64,000 nucleotides of DNA from Ephydatia muelleri (GCA_013339895.1 JABACO010000002.1:15118713-15182712), one strand, 5' to 3'; positions 1 through 11,073 are shown, counted from the stretch's first letter. Program-made: numbers and translations. Notes: a model not told the origin generated them from the sequence alone.

Positions 1-83
1 AAGACAGGTACATGTACATGTACATGTATAACATGCAAATACTAAAGGATGGAGCCATTCAGCCCATTGCTGTAATGTATAAA

Positions 84-765
84 TTGGGTACAATCACATC
101 AGGTCACTCAAAATTATGCATAACCCTCTCAAATTTAGTTTCTTTTTCCACCAGTTATTAACCTACTATATATATGTTTATATGCAAAGTATCGAGTCCC
201 CAGGCCAATATACTTTTGAACTGCATTCGTTCAAAACTTTGACCTTTTGTAACAGCAATGCGTAAAGCGGGGGACGTTCCTGCCAATAACTACCGTAAAA
301 TCGTAACGAAAGGTAATAAAGAAGTATCAGTTGATAGAGCTGCGTTTGCTGTTCACGTATATATCTTAAACTTGAGCGCTTGTTCCTTAACAACAAAGTT
401 ATGGTGGAAATAAGTTCCGTAACTTTGACCTAAATTTTCCAAAAAATATATTTATCATTTTTTTCCCCAAAGCGCACGAACTGTAGCGTCGGTCGTTATT
501 CAACGTGATTGGAAGTAATCGAGTCTGGATCTCTGGTACATCCATAGATATTAACTGGAATAGAGAGTAAACACGGATTGTTTAGTTTCTATTTGTTAAG
601 GGCACGCCACCTTCTACCGCAATAATATATTCATATGCTTGGTTTACACAGCTATACACTTGGGTATGATAACAGAACAATTAAACGTTTATGCATGCAA
701 TAAAAGTGTAGCCTGTAGCGCTTCTTCAGGTTTGATGCTATAAACTCTTCCCGTTGACGTGGTTG
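84..765 (+). repeat. Left terminal inverted repeat of element 1
   Basis: This arm matches the reverse complement of 11074-11733 with scattered substitutions and one 13-nt indel near the inner end. The inner 77 bp overlap the 3' end of the transposase gene, so the opposite arm carries a copy of the last codons of that gene. An ORF seen in both arms (178-396 minus and 11421-11639 plus) is only a by-product of the repeat. Confidence 0.8.
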
Positions 766-2860
766 GGTTGACTTTCATTAATACTTGAGTGTAGTTGATG
801 TTCAGCTTGTCCTGTCTCCTGGGAAATGAGAAGGAGGGAGAAGGACCGGCTGGATGAAGGAACAAAACTTGCACCTCATGTATATCATCATAATTCTCCA
901 TGATCATTGCAAGCCACCACTGGGAGTTGTACTCACATATTACATAACCAGCCATATCCTCCTTTGATAGCAGCTCACGATGGTTCGAAACCTTAGCAAT
1001 TTCACTTTTGGAGGAATTAGAGTATATCTTCACTCTCAACATGCTGGTTTTATTTGGCAGTGCATAGTAGGCATGAAATGACTGGGTTCCTGCAATTGTA
1101 ATAGAAGCATCCAATCGCTTCTGTAAGATACGCTCCGCGGCATCTATTTCAGCTACATCCACATAATGGAATTGTACTGAAGGTATAGCCCCTTTAGCCC
1201 ATTCATAGAGCTGCATAGGTGATTGGATCTGGTCCTCTAGGGGCCTTTGTAAACTTGCTCTTGCTGCACCACGCTTCACTGTTCCTCCCAGTTAATCATA
1301 CGGTCCTTTTCCATGAGCTGTGGCAAAGAAATGCCACTCTGCTGGAAGCTTGAAGTCTTCCATGTAAAAGGCCAGATTTACAAAGTTCTTTCTGTTTTTG
1401 TACTGGGAGGCAGCACCATCAGAGAAGTAGTACACTTTTTCAACCACAATCTTTGCAGTCAAGAATTCTAGCAGCTTCCTCACAAACAAGTGGACTGCCA
1501 CTGAATCATGTACTAAGCAGTTTGAAATCACCACAAAGTTCAGTGATTGCAATACCCTTGGTTGGTATAGTATACTACAAAAGGATGTAAGGTTGCTTGG
1601 TCATTGTTCCAGTGGTAACCTTGAACAGCATCTTGGATTATAAAACTGTAGTTTTCTGAGAAGTCTCCCATTATAATGACTTCTCCTTCCTTCAGATTAG
1701 CCTTTAGATCTGCCAAGAATGAAGCTTGCTGTTTCGCAATGAAATCATGCTTGCGAAGGTTTGCAGAGGCTTCAAGCAAAGTGTTTACGAAGTCCTCAGT
1801 TGATTTGGTCAATGTTTCTAATGTTGTACGGTCCACAGATACTCACGCTTTGTATGATATTTCATCAGTGCCCATATCATAATAGATATCCATATGGACT
1901 GCTTTAACATTGATGCTGTACAACAACCATCGTCCACACTGACATATTTGCACACACTGCATTCACCAAGAAGACATTCTGGAAGAGGTGGGTTGCACGA
2001 CATTATTGCCAGGAGATGTTTGTATGTAAGTGCTTCATTGTCACCAAAACCAAATAAATTCCGGAAACTTTGATTCAATGGCAACTTCGATCCTTCCAGC
2101 ATAAGTTTCATGTTTTGGTGAAGTACACAAACACAAACATTGTGTGTACCACTTGCCCCGGCCAACACAACGTTTTTTGGCCGCAATTCTGTGAACTTCG
2201 TCAATCCAATCTTCACATCAGGATGATCACTCTGAAATTGCTTGTAAGCCTCACTCAAGTTGCAAAGAAGTAGCCTTTTTTGGACAGCTTCCTTTTCACC
2301 ATCCACCACAATGGAGACACAGTCTTTTTTCCCAGGCATGACACGGCTGACTGTGTCATTTAGATAAAACAGCTTGACTAGTTGCATAGTATCGTCACTA
2401 AGTGTCTTACCAGATCTAGGATTTGGGGCGGCCAAAATTCCTTTGCTTGCAACTAATGCTTTAGCCAATCTGGCCATGTGGTTTGTTGTGCCAAATTCCA
2501 TTTCAATCCTTTTAATGGACCAAGACTGTGGAAGGATAGTCAGTACTTGCAACTTCTCACTCTTTTTTGCACATCCATTAAACTTTCTCTTTAACTGCTC
2601 TAGCACTTCCTGAAAATCATCCTTGGAAGGTTCCAGCTTCAGCTTCTTCCTGACATTTTGCTCAATCATCTTTAACTTCCCTTCAGCATACCTCTTATTC
2701 CCAATCCTTCTTTTATCAACAGGAGATTCACCTACACTTGTCAGTAGCGCTGATATACTCGTGGCCACTGCATCCCACTCATCTTTCACAGACTGGTCTT
2801 TCACAAACTGGTCTTCCACAAACTGGTCTTCCACAGACCTTGGTGATTCTGCATCACATG

Positions 2861-3045
2861 TGTAGTGCTATTGCCGAGTGAGTCTTATAGCAAATCACAG
2901 CAATTGTATAATTATCAGCAGACTGCTATAAAAGGGGAGTAATAGGGTTTATATACATTTACCAGCGCATGCGTAGGGCTGCACAGCTAAACACCCACGC
3001 ATACGTAGATACACCAAAAATATATGTCCATATAGCATCGCTACA
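2861..3045 (-). repeat. Gypsy-1 LTR (3' LTR in element sense)
   Basis: Direct repeat of 7703-7887 with TG...CA ends and a CATG flank. Just inside, the minus strand reads AAAAGGAGATAG, a plausible polypurine tract. Confidence 0.9.
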
Positions 3046-3085
3046 CTATCTCCTTTTGCAAAGAGGCACTCTCATCACCGAAACT

Positions 3086-4110
3086 TCACCAACCAGAATA
3101 CCAGCCATAACGGGAGGGGGCATGACGTGTCCGTTTTGGGTAGCGGTCTTGTGCAGGGGGCGATTGGCGTATCCGTTTCTGAGGTCTCGACATCGGGCTC
3201 TTTGTTGTCACGGTCTCTGACTGAGAAACTGTGCCATCAGAATTGATACCAGATGGTGTGCTGTTTAGAAGTCCCGCGTCACCTGGTGCAGTATTTGTCT
3301 GTCCATCAGTAGCAGGGATCTGTTCAGTGGGCGTGTCGACTGCCGGCTCCTGCAAGGTACCAGGTTGGTCCGCCTTACGAGTCACATTTGTCTCTGTGGA
3401 ATCCACCATGACGTCATGATCATCATCTTCAAAGAACTGAAGATCACTCCCAGGAAACTGAACAGGCTGCTCATTCGCATCAGAATTGTGCAAATCCTCC
3501 ACCACTGGTTTCATCCGTATGTCGGCTGGGCAAGGCTTCAACCAATCGAAGTGTACTACGACTCTCTTTCGTGAGCCAGGGCGTTTATCTTGGATCCTAT
3601 ACACAACAGACGATAGCTTTTTAATGATTTTAAATGGGCCAGTCCACGGGCAGTGTAGCTTTCTTGATTTCCCCTTCGGCACCACCAGGTTGTTTAGCCA
3701 CACCAAATCTCCAACCTCGTACTCTTGACCGTGCACTCTTCTGTTGTACAGTTCTTCTGATCTCATTGCTGTTGCCTGCATGTGTTTTCGGGCCTTCGTA
3801 TAAGCACTTTCCAGTGTATCTTTTAATGTCTTTACATACTGATGAGGTAGCACGGGTTCTGTTGGACAAGAGCCATACATAATATCCACAGGAAGTCTTG
3901 CAAGGCGACCGAACATTAAGTAGAACGGTGTATAACCAGTGGACGGTTGAACAGATGTATTGTAGGCCATACAGACCTTCCTGAGGTGCTGTTCCCAATT
4001 GCTAGGGTCTTCCTCTACAGTACTAGCAAGCATGGCCAGCATTGTGCGATTAAATCGTTCAACAAGTCCGTCCGATTGGGGGTGGTAGTATAGGGTGTAG
4101 TGCGTGTTGG
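3086..4110 (-). pseudogene. Gypsy-1 integrase C-terminal part
   Basis: The minus strand reads from YHPQSDGLVERFNRT, which holds the catalytic Glu of the DDE integrase core, through TPFYLMFGRLARLP and the C-terminal chromatin/DNA-binding region with WTGPFKIIKK (GPY/F-type motif). It ends in a low-complexity tail with RYPKRTRHAPSRYG. The zinc-binding HHCC region and the first two catalytic Asp residues are missing, because the sequence switches at about 4110 to a reversed copy of gag. It is therefore a remnant of the pol polyprotein. The tail resembles that of Gypsy-2 and Gypsy-3 (YP.RNR.PPDRYG-type). Confidence 0.8.
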
Positions 4111-4354
4111 TACTGGAGTTGAGGGTCGTGGTAAGCGAATTGTATGCTACAAATGCGGGCAAGTTGGTCATATTGCAAGAAACTGCACTGCTGCTGAGGA
4201 AATGATGGTAGCACCAGTAAGGGAAGATAGCAATGTACCAGCGGAATTTGAAGTCTCTTCATGTAAGCGTGGTTTGCTGCATGATATGGCTGATAGAAGT
4301 GCTGGTGACTTGACATCTGAAGAGAAAAATCGGTTGTATGAGTTGCTAGTAGAA
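4110..4354 (+). pseudogene. Reversed Gypsy-1 fragment: gag zinc knuckle joined to protease-RT linker
   Basis: On the plus strand this holds a complete CCHC zinc knuckle (CYKCGQVGHIARNC) followed directly, with an internal deletion, by sequence matching the minus-strand region 6070-5930. It continues after the Helitron-like insert at 5596-5750, so it is one reversed arm of a snap-back Gypsy copy. The knuckle here is intact, whereas the copy in the main arm has CYKWG. Confidence 0.75.
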
Positions 4355-4650
4355 CAAGTAAATAAAAACCTTCTCTAACGAGAAAGTTGGTGGGCATATA
4401 GGATTGACAATGTTGGTGTAAAAAGCACGGAAACAAGTGTGACAGAAATGTTACTGGAAAATTGAAATAGGCCTATATTTAGCCCAGTCACATTTAGGCA
4501 GCGCACGCCTGAGAAAATGGGCTAAATATAGGCCTATTTCAATTTTCCAGTAACATTTCTGTCACACTTGTTTCCGTGCTTTTTACACCAACATTGTCAA
4601 TCCTATATGCCCACCAACTTTCTCGTTAGAGAAGGTTTTTATTTACTTGT
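4355..4650. repeat. Terminal palindrome of Helitron-like copy D1
   Basis: Two arms of about 130-140 nt (ACAAGTAAATAAAAACC inwards and GGTTTTTATTTACTTGT outwards) are near-perfect inverted copies around a short centre at about 4497-4517. The same palindrome occurs at 17016-17311 and, more diverged, at 16032-16327. Confidence 0.85.
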
Positions 4651-4775
4651 TTCATAAGTTTTTTTTTCTCCGTGTCAACGAAGCTTCATAAATGTAATGT
4701 GATGAGGAACGATGTGCAATGGACAAAATGTCTATACCTTACGAACGCTTTGTGCATTGCCCCGACCACAAGTTA

Positions 4776-5099
4776 CTATATAACTTCAATATTTGCGATG
4801 TAGCTCTCGCGTACAGAGGCCTTCTTTTTTTCAGGATCGGCCTTGTAGCTCTCGCGTACAGAGGCCTTCTTTTTTTCAGGATCGGCCTTGTAGCTCTCGC
4901 GTACAGAGGCCTTCTTTTTTTCAGGATCGGCCTTGTAGCTCTCGCGTACAGAGGCCTTCTTTTTTTCAGGGTCGGCCTTGTAGCGCTCTCGGGCTTTAGC
5001 CTCGTTCTCTTCTTGCTTTTGGAGGTATTCCGCTCGTTGCTTCTTTCTTATCTTTCGATTACGCGAAGGCATTTTTAGAAAAACAACTTCACTAGCCAA
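4776..5099 (-). CDS. Short Helitron-associated basic repeat protein (107 residues)
   Basis: It starts MPSRNRKIRKKQRAEYL and then has four near-identical 15-residue units of the type YKADPEKKKASVRES, encoded by four 45-nt direct repeats at about 4800-4980. The composition is strongly charged and probably helical. The same start and repeat type occur in the second Helitron-like element (14422-14961), so it is the element's own gene rather than host. From memory, such repeats are found at the N-terminus of large PIF1/Helitron-type proteins in sponges; no helicase motif is present here. Whether this short form is a truncated N-terminus or a stand-alone protein cannot be told from the sequence. 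Confidence 0.5.
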   Translation of the reverse strand: MASEVVFLKMPSRNRKIRKKQRAEYLQKQEENEAKARERYKADPEKKKASVRESYKADPEKKKASVRESYKADPEKKKASVRESYKADPEKKKASVRESYIANIEVI

Positions 5100-5595
5100 A
5101 ATAAGTAACGACTAAACTGACACCAAAATAAATTTTGTGCCTGTTGGGGTATTTATACTGCCTAAAATTATCCATACTCCTGTATTTAGAACATAGTAAT
5201 ATACCCATACCGTATATAGTACTTTTTCGTTGTAGCTTCTTTATTACCTTAAGGGGCACCGCGCCGGTAAATTCTGAAGCGATTGGTACTATCGCCGTTC
5301 TTTAAAACCATTCCTAGCGTGAGTTATACTTGACGGAGAAGAAGACGACGACGACGACGACCAACAATTTTTTTGGGCATGGGCACGAGAAACAGGTTCT
5401 TAGTTGGTCTAGAAGGGCATAGTTTTATGACATGAAACTAGCACCAAAACGTAGATCTTGGTGTTGTCGTTCGATTGCTGCAAAGAGAAAAGCTATCCGT
5501 TTCTTCGTTGTCCCTCGCGACGCAACTGAAAAATTTTAATGACATTCATGACTCCTCAATCAATCCTATATTGAACCTGCTGACGCAGGTTCAGA

Positions 5596-5917
5596 TTTGC
5601 AGATGTATTTGCTGAGAGCAGTGATGATATGGGTCGCACAGGTGTTGTTAAGCATTCCATCGATACAGGTACCAGTCACCCCATTCGGCAGCAGTGCAGA
5701 AGGGTTCCACCATTTCGGAGGGAGCAAGCAAAAAAGATGATCGATGATATCCTTCTGGAGCATATCATCGATCATCTTTTTTGCTTGCTCCCTCCGAAAT
5801 GGTGGAACCCTTCTGCACTGCTGCCGAATGGGGTGACTGGTACCTGTATCGATGGAATGCTTAACAACACCTGTGCGACCCATATCATCACTGCTCTCAG
5901 CAAATACATCTGCAAAT
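5596..5917. repeat. Inverted repeat at the centre of Gypsy-1
   Basis: Arms 5596-5750 and 5762-5917 are almost exact reverse complements around an 11-nt spacer. Both encode the protease-RT linker (MGRTGVVKHSIDTGTSHPIR), one on each strand. Outside the Helitron insert the match continues into 4110-4354. This marks the fold-back point of the rearranged retrotransposon. Confidence 0.9.
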
Positions 5918-7684
5918 TCTACTAGCAACTCATACAACCGATTTTTCTCTTCAGATGTCAAGTCACCAGCACTTCTATCAGCCATATCATGCAGCAAACC
6001 ACGCTTACATGAAGAGACTTCAAATTCCGCTGGTACATTGCTATCTTCCCTTACTGGTGCTACCATCATTTCATCAAATGGTATAGCTGTGGCCACATTT
6101 GTTCCCTTGTGGATGACTGCCTCTGTTGGTAGGGGGTTGATGATAAGTATGGATACTTGCCCACCTGGCAATGAGGTCACCAGGGCTCCAGCCACCAGGA
6201 TTGGAAGGTCGAACCGTGAACCTTCAACCAACCATACACCTGTTCCATCAGTTGATGAAACAGTAGCTGTGGTTTGAATCTCACTGAAGGGCGGAATTGC
6301 CAAAGTTTCCACCAAGGCTACCCGCTGTAGTTCACTGCGTCTGTCAGTGTGATCTGAGACCTTCCCTGGCACCTTTTCCAGTGGTACTGTCACATTTCTG
6401 AATTGGAGGATATTCTTAGGCAAATCAATGACACCTTCAAACTTCCTCAGAAAATCTAATCCAATAATACAATCTACACCCAGTGCATCAACAACAACAA
6501 AATCAGACACAAAGATTGTACCAGCAATGTCTAGGTGCAAGGTTGTTACCCCACACACTGAAACTGGGCTACCTTCAACACCAACCAGCTTGTGTCCATC
6601 CCAAGGTGACAGGCTACAGCCGTGTTCTCCTTCCAATTGACACCACACTGTCTTCTTAAACAAACGCCAGTGTCTATCATACATTGAACTGTCTTGTTTC
6701 TAACAAAAGCTGTTATACAAGGTGATGATGCAGGGTTAATTGCCAAACTACAATCGACCATTGTATTTTGTCCCTCATGCACTTGGTCCCTAGTGGTGAG
6801 GGGTTCTAGTTTCCCTGCTGCTTCGAGCGGTTGCCCTCAGCAGCAGTGCAGTTTCTTGCAATATGACCAACTTGCCCCCATTTGTAGCATACAATTCGCT
6901 TACCACGACCCTCAACTCCAGTACCAGTCGTCCGCATTGGTCTCCGAGTCGCAGCCGCATCTCCGAAGGCAGATTTCAGCCTTTCCAGCCGTGCTGACAA
7001 TTAAGACCGTGTCCTGGCCGCTGCTGGTTGACAACGTAGCAGCAATACTCTGGGCCCCTACTTCTTCTGCAACCATTGCCGCGTTCACTTCTTGTCTCAC
7101 TCCCGGGCGGAGATACGACTGTATCTCCAGCGTTGCGGTGACTGCTTCATCAACAGTCTTCGGCTCTCTCTGTCTAACAGCAAAAGCAACCTGGGGGTTA
7201 TCAAGCTCACCGAGGTATCTTTCTAGAGCGAGCAATTCTTTCGCTTTTTCATCCAGCTCTGGTAAAGCTTTCTCCGCTAGGACTCTCGCAGCTCGTCCGC
7301 GAAATCGCTCCAAGATTCGTCTCGCTTGCGCCTCCTGGCCTGAAATTCAACAAAATACAATTTCCGCTTACTGTCTGGCTCAAAACGTTTTTGGAGCGCT
7401 TCCTTGGCTGCTTCGTAGTTCTGTTTGGTTTCAGGGGAAAGTCGCTTCCACGCAGTCTGCGCTTTCCCGGTTAGCCGCACTGGCAACCACAGCCGCTTCT
7501 TTTCGCTATCCCATCCATTTACCAGAGCAGCAGCTTCAAAATGGTCTATCCACTCTGCCCAATTTGATAGACCTGAGAACAAATCTGGCGACACGAGAGG
7601 GCGACTAGCGCCAGCTAATTCGCTCCGGAAGACAGGCTGCGTTGGCTGAGCAGCCGCTTCGCCCTCTTCGCCCGGTTCCCACAT
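5762..7684 (-). pseudogene. Gypsy-1 gag, protease and RT start
   Basis: The minus strand shows gag with DLFSGLSNWAEWIDHFEAA and a capsid-like segment (7684-7277). A frameshift leads to a second part (7313-6912), followed by a zinc knuckle in which the second Cys is changed (CYKWGQVGHIARNC, near 6860). The protease region follows with MIDTGV (near 6680; DTG active site), then the linker and the beginning of RT (RRVPPFRREQAKKM). Gag and protease are in different frames in places, so the copy does not encode a working polyprotein. Confidence 0.75.
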
Positions 7685-7702
7685 CCTGCCGACTAGGCCA
7701 CG

Positions 7703-7887
7703 TGTAGTGCTATTGCCGAGTGAGTCTTATAGCAAATCACAGCAATTGTATAATTATCAGCAGACTGCTATAAAAGGGCAGTCATAGGGTTTATATACAT
7801 TTACCAGCGCATGCGTAGGGCTGCACAGCTAAACACCCACGCATACGTAGATACACCAAAAATATATGTCCATATAGCATCGCTACA
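7703..7887 (-). repeat. Gypsy-1 LTR (5' LTR in element sense)
   Basis: Direct repeat of 2861-3045, followed by the CATG target duplication and then the interrupted transposase sequence of element 1. Confidence 0.9.
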
Positions 7888-8263
7888 CATGCATCACCAC
7901 TAGAACTTTGTTGCAATTCTATTACCTTCTTCCGACATACAGTACAGAGTTTTTTTTCCCAGGAACTAGGCTTACAAAATCTGTTTTGTACTGCTGGGCC
8001 ATTGCTAAGGTGATAGCAGAAAGAGATCGAGTTACTAACTTATCCTTGTGACTTTCAAAAGGATCACAGCACTTCTTTTGGTTAAGGGAATACATCTTGA
8101 TGTAGCGTCTCCTATGTGCATCACACAATGATGGTACAGAGTGCCTAGTTCTGAGAAACACAACGGTTTTCTCTTCTTCTGTAAGCGGAAGAAAACCTGA
8201 ACTGCAACTGTCTGTGCTACACGACTCGTCAAGCGCATCACCAAGCGGACAGCGAGCATCCAT

Positions 8264-8707
8264 TTCCAGCCACGGTTGTATGCGGCTGGAAACTAGGTCT
8301 ACAATTAGATCATTTACGGTATTAACACAACATTCTAAAATGATGCCTCATTATAGACATCCATGTTTTAAAAGCTGACCATGACTCAGCAGAACCAGCA
8401 AATTAGAAAATTACAACGAACTAACACACTGCACCCCCTTTCCTGGCATGTCCAGTCGATGCGCACAATTGACACCCCACACAGCTTGTATGCGCATACC
8501 GTTTTATAAGGCCACGCGGCACGTATTTAGTAGAGGGGCGTTACTAAATCAGACGACGTGGCCTTTGGTGACTGAACTGGAAAGTAAGCATACTACAGCG
8601 ATGATCAAGAGGCACGTGGCTATACGTTTTTGCAAACCTAAAGTGGTAACGAATTTTCTATGACCACAAACAAGCTGAGCGAATTCCATGAATAATCGAC
8701 ATACGTT
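8264..8707. promoter_or_regulatory. Divergent intergenic region of element 1
   Basis: This 444-bp gap separates the starts of the minus-strand transposase and the plus-strand N-RAG gene. I saw no clear TATA box or repeat in it. Its role as a shared promoter is inferred only from the gene arrangement. Confidence 0.3.
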
Positions 8708-9689
8708 GTGGTTTGTCCCTCATGTATACATGATTATAAAGTTTGTGGGCAGAGGATAACGAAGTACAGGGCAAAGAAGAGTATCAGCTATGAGAGCAAG
8801 GCATTCTCAGCTGAGCTGAAAATAGCTTTTGACATGGACACGTCTGGGGATGACGTCAACATTCACCCTGAGATGTTCTGCATGCATTGTAAGCTCTCAA
8901 TGGAGAGGACCATCACAAAGGGAGTGCATCACAAATGTGCAGTGATCCTATTTGAATGGCAAAAACATACAGATCAAGAATGCAAGGTAAACAGTACACA
9001 TTTGCTTTTTAAAAGTAAACATATGACATCATGGTGTTCAGGTATGTGAGCACTTCCGTGCATGCTCAAGTGGACACATGAGGAAGCCAACAGTTGGTAG
9101 AGGCCGTGAGGCAGGCGTCACACCTAATTTACTCACAGATCATCTCGAGAAGATTGCCCCTACTCCAGTTCTCTTACATGAGCCTAGTCCACCTTTGGAA
9201 AGCATGAACAACCAGTTGATGCTAAATGAGCTGAAGTGTGCAGTGAGCTCCAACATCCTCTCACAGCCACTGGAACTGCAGTGTGGTACACTGGTGTGCA
9301 CCAAGTGCCTCTGGGAGTGGACAGCAGCATCTGGCGCTGTGAACTGTTCCTGCTGCTCTGAGGGTGGTCCCTTGGTTTCCTCCCATGTCAGACCAGCACC
9401 AGGTGTGATACTCCTGCTGCTATCGGATGTTTTGGTACATTGTACAGACTGCAGCAGGGATGTTAAGGCTGGTGACTACCATCACTTACACCTGAGTTGG
9501 CTTCCATTGCTCCAAGGAGACCTTGAAACAGCTCAGCATTCACAGGAAGTGTTGCAGCAGGTAGCAAAATATGTGGCCTTAGTTCATGGAGAGGAAAACC
9601 CTCTTGCTCTGGATCTTTTGAAGCAATCTGCTGCAAAAAAAGAAATCTGTGAAGGCAATTGTATGCAAGTTAGTTCAGTATAGGAAGCA

Positions 9690-10230
9690 GAAGTGGCAAA
9701 ATGCACAGTAACTGTGAAAAGAGGGTACTCTGAAAAAGAAGGGCCCTTTGACAAGACACTTGACAATGCTATGCAATCATTTGGTGTACGACAGCAGTAT
9801 TTTGGCGGGGGGGGGGGGGGGGGGGGGGGGAGGCATTTATTGGCAACCATGTACACAAGGCATTAAAGATAAAGTGTACATGTGCTATGCATGTGTATGT
9901 GACTAATTCATGCGACTTAAACATTTACTGGTACCTAACATCCAGACTCTGTGCACATCTATATCAAAGATGGCACAAGAGAAACTGCCCCACTGATCTG
10001 GAGAGGTAGCCGGTCAAGTGTCAAAGTTCATCACCACACTCTCCTTAAATAGAAAACGTCACAATATATGTGATCAGAACTTCATTGATGCAGCACACAC
10101 TACACCAGGTAGGGAAACAAACGTTCAGTGTACATGTAGGGTTCACTATATGCTTCATTTCAACTAAATAGGCTATTCAAGAGTTCATGGCCTTTTTCCG
10201 GGACACATATCCTGAGGCAACAGTCCTAAA
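9690..10230 (+). other. Decayed middle part of the element 1 N-RAG gene
   Basis: No long frame is open. A 24-base run of G (9807-9830) lies here. A possible acceptor near 10170 is followed by AIQEFMAFFRDTYPEA in one frame, which may be a remaining exon. Otherwise I see nothing clear. Confidence 0.35.
9807..9830 (+). repeat. Poly-G tract
   Basis: Twenty-four consecutive G residues. Such tracts are prone to assembly error, so the true length is uncertain. Confidence 0.9.
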
Positions 10231-10480
10231 ATGCACCTATTGGAGACCATACTCTGCAGTGGTCAAATACTAACCATGTTGGCTTTGGCCTCTAAGGTGA
10301 ACAGGGAGCCGAGTCAATCCATGCCAAATTTAATCGACTTGGCAAGCTTGGCATTTGCTCCTATCAAAGACCGCATGCAGAACTTGATGTGCATACTGAA
10401 AGAATACTTGCTAAGTATTGAGCCACAATTGGTAGCTGCCATCCCCCCTCCAGCCAAGAATACTATAGCTATATAATTCA

Positions 10481-11073
10481 TGCAGTTCAAGCTCAATCTA
10501 TATACACATAACACATTAACATGAAGTCAAATGTAAAACCAAACTTCATTGCGCCCACCCCCAAAAGACACAAAAATGGTGGATTTCCAAAGGCTTGAAA
10601 ACTACTTCAGAAAATTCGTTACCGTTAAACTATACGAAGAAATGACAGTACATTCAACTAACTTTACCGTGGTGATTTTGGTATGTTCCATCTCAGTCAC
10701 CGAGCGTCGTTATCGTTTTTTGAACACACGCGGTCGGTATTCACCGTGCGTAAGTCAATAGCTGTCGAAGAACCTGAGCCGACAGTTCGCAACGCCAGGC
10801 CACGTGGTTTATGCCTACAATAAAGGTCAGAGGTGTTTATCACTGCTAGTATGGCTTTTAGGTGTTGATTACGTTTCATGTACCTCGTGCACAGCTGGTT
10901 CTAAAGGACATCGGTTGCTAGGTTCGTTGCTATGGGGCGACGCAACCACTTCAATATTTTGGGGCGTAGGGCCTAGTTCCACGCGTTCAATGAGAGCAAA
11001 CCGCCGTGCAGCAAGGTTTTGTGGTTAAGACCATGCACGTGTTTTGTGGTTTAGCTATTAATTTACTCCAGTT
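10481..11073. other. Non-coding spacer of element 1
   Basis: I see no supported gene, tandem repeat or internal inverted repeat here. Short open frames have no recognisable domain. Confidence 0.4.

Larger units (their letters stand above)
4355..5595 (-). mobile_element. Helitron-like element copy D1
   Basis: Removing 4355-5595 restores the Gypsy-1 sequence exactly (GTAGAA/TTTGCAG, as in the uninterrupted copy near 5911-5925). There is no target duplication, and on the element's strand the insertion lies between A and T. In its own sense the element starts TCTGAACCTGC, with a short 5' hairpin (AACCTGC/GCAGGTT), and ends TTATTTACTTG after an approximately 295-bp palindrome. TC start, A/T target and no duplication are Helitron traits. 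The end CTTG departs from the usual CTRR. It carries one small repeat-rich gene and no visible Rep or helicase, so it is non-autonomous. Confidence 0.65.
2861..7887 (-). mobile_element. Gypsy-1: defective Ty3/Gypsy LTR retrotransposon with internal inverted duplication
   Basis: Two direct 185-bp LTRs (2861-3045 and 7703-7887) begin TGTAGTGC and end GCTACA, and differ at about two positions. A 4-bp CATG sits on both sides (2857-2860, 7888-7891), so the target duplication is visible. On the minus strand the order is gag (about 7684-6810), protease and the start of RT (about 6780-5762), then a reversed partial copy of gag and protease (5750-5596, 4354-4110), then the integrase C-terminus (4110-3086). 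Most of RT, RNase H and the catalytic integrase are absent. A Helitron-like element (4355-5595) interrupts the reversed arm. The copy cannot be autonomous. Confidence 0.85.
689..8263 (-). pseudogene. DDE-type transposase pseudogene of an unnamed metazoan transposon family, split by Gypsy-1
   Basis: Read on the minus strand, fragments at 8263-7922, 2834-1818, 1836-1540, 1552-1292 and 1279-689 make up one protein of roughly 750 residues. I recognise the family from recurring motifs, not by name. It has an N-terminal Cys/His segment (CDAHRRRYI, KKCCDPFESHK, a VCRKK read in another frame), a middle block with RPKNVVLAGASGTH, then GDFSENYSF and YFSDGAASQYKN, each with a candidate catalytic Asp, and HFFATAHGKGP. 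The C-terminus holds a WWLAMI and FLHPAGPS block. Gypsy-1 lies between 2860 and 7888; the flanking frames join after its removal except for one frameshift near 7925. Further frameshifts occur near 1830, 1545 and 1285. The function, cutting and joining of the element's own ends, is inferred from the acidic residues and the TIR context. Confidence 0.6.
8708..10480 (+). pseudogene. N-RAG gene of element 1: RAG1 N-terminal-like zinc/RING protein, decayed
   Basis: Exon 1 (8708 to about 8984) contains VNIHPEMFCMHC and EWQKHTDQEC, matching in order and spacing the first zinc-binding segment of vertebrate RAG1 (HP..C..C, then EW..H...C). A GT donor follows DQECK, and an AG acceptor lies near 9041. 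The second exon has a RING-type cluster (LKCAVSSNILSQPLELQCG, then CTKCLWEW and CSCC). After that comes a segment with VLVHCTDCS and a HH pair, corresponding to the RAG1 region after the RING. A stop occurs at 9683. Near 10296-10340 another frame reads GEQGAESIHAKFNRL, preceded by an in-frame TAA. The same motif ends the N-RAG copies at 28.6 and 45.4 kb. In RAG1 this N-terminal part has ubiquitin ligase activity and helps recombination; here a role in transposition is inferred. Confidence 0.7.

Noticed and set aside
178..396. 72-codon frame identical in two places (also 11421-11639)
   Set aside because: It is repeated only because it lies in both TIR arms of element 1; no codon conservation beyond the DNA repeat, and no domain.
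4800..4980. Regular 45-nt direct repeats that might suggest a CRISPR array
   Set aside because: There are no spacers; the repeats abut and stay in a single codon phase within a protein frame of a eukaryotic transposon.
8708..10480. A true RAG1 gene or a RAG1-RAG2 locus
   Set aside because: Only the N-terminal zinc/RING part is RAG1-like; no kelch-type RAG2 sequence was seen anywhere, and the gene lies within a transposon.
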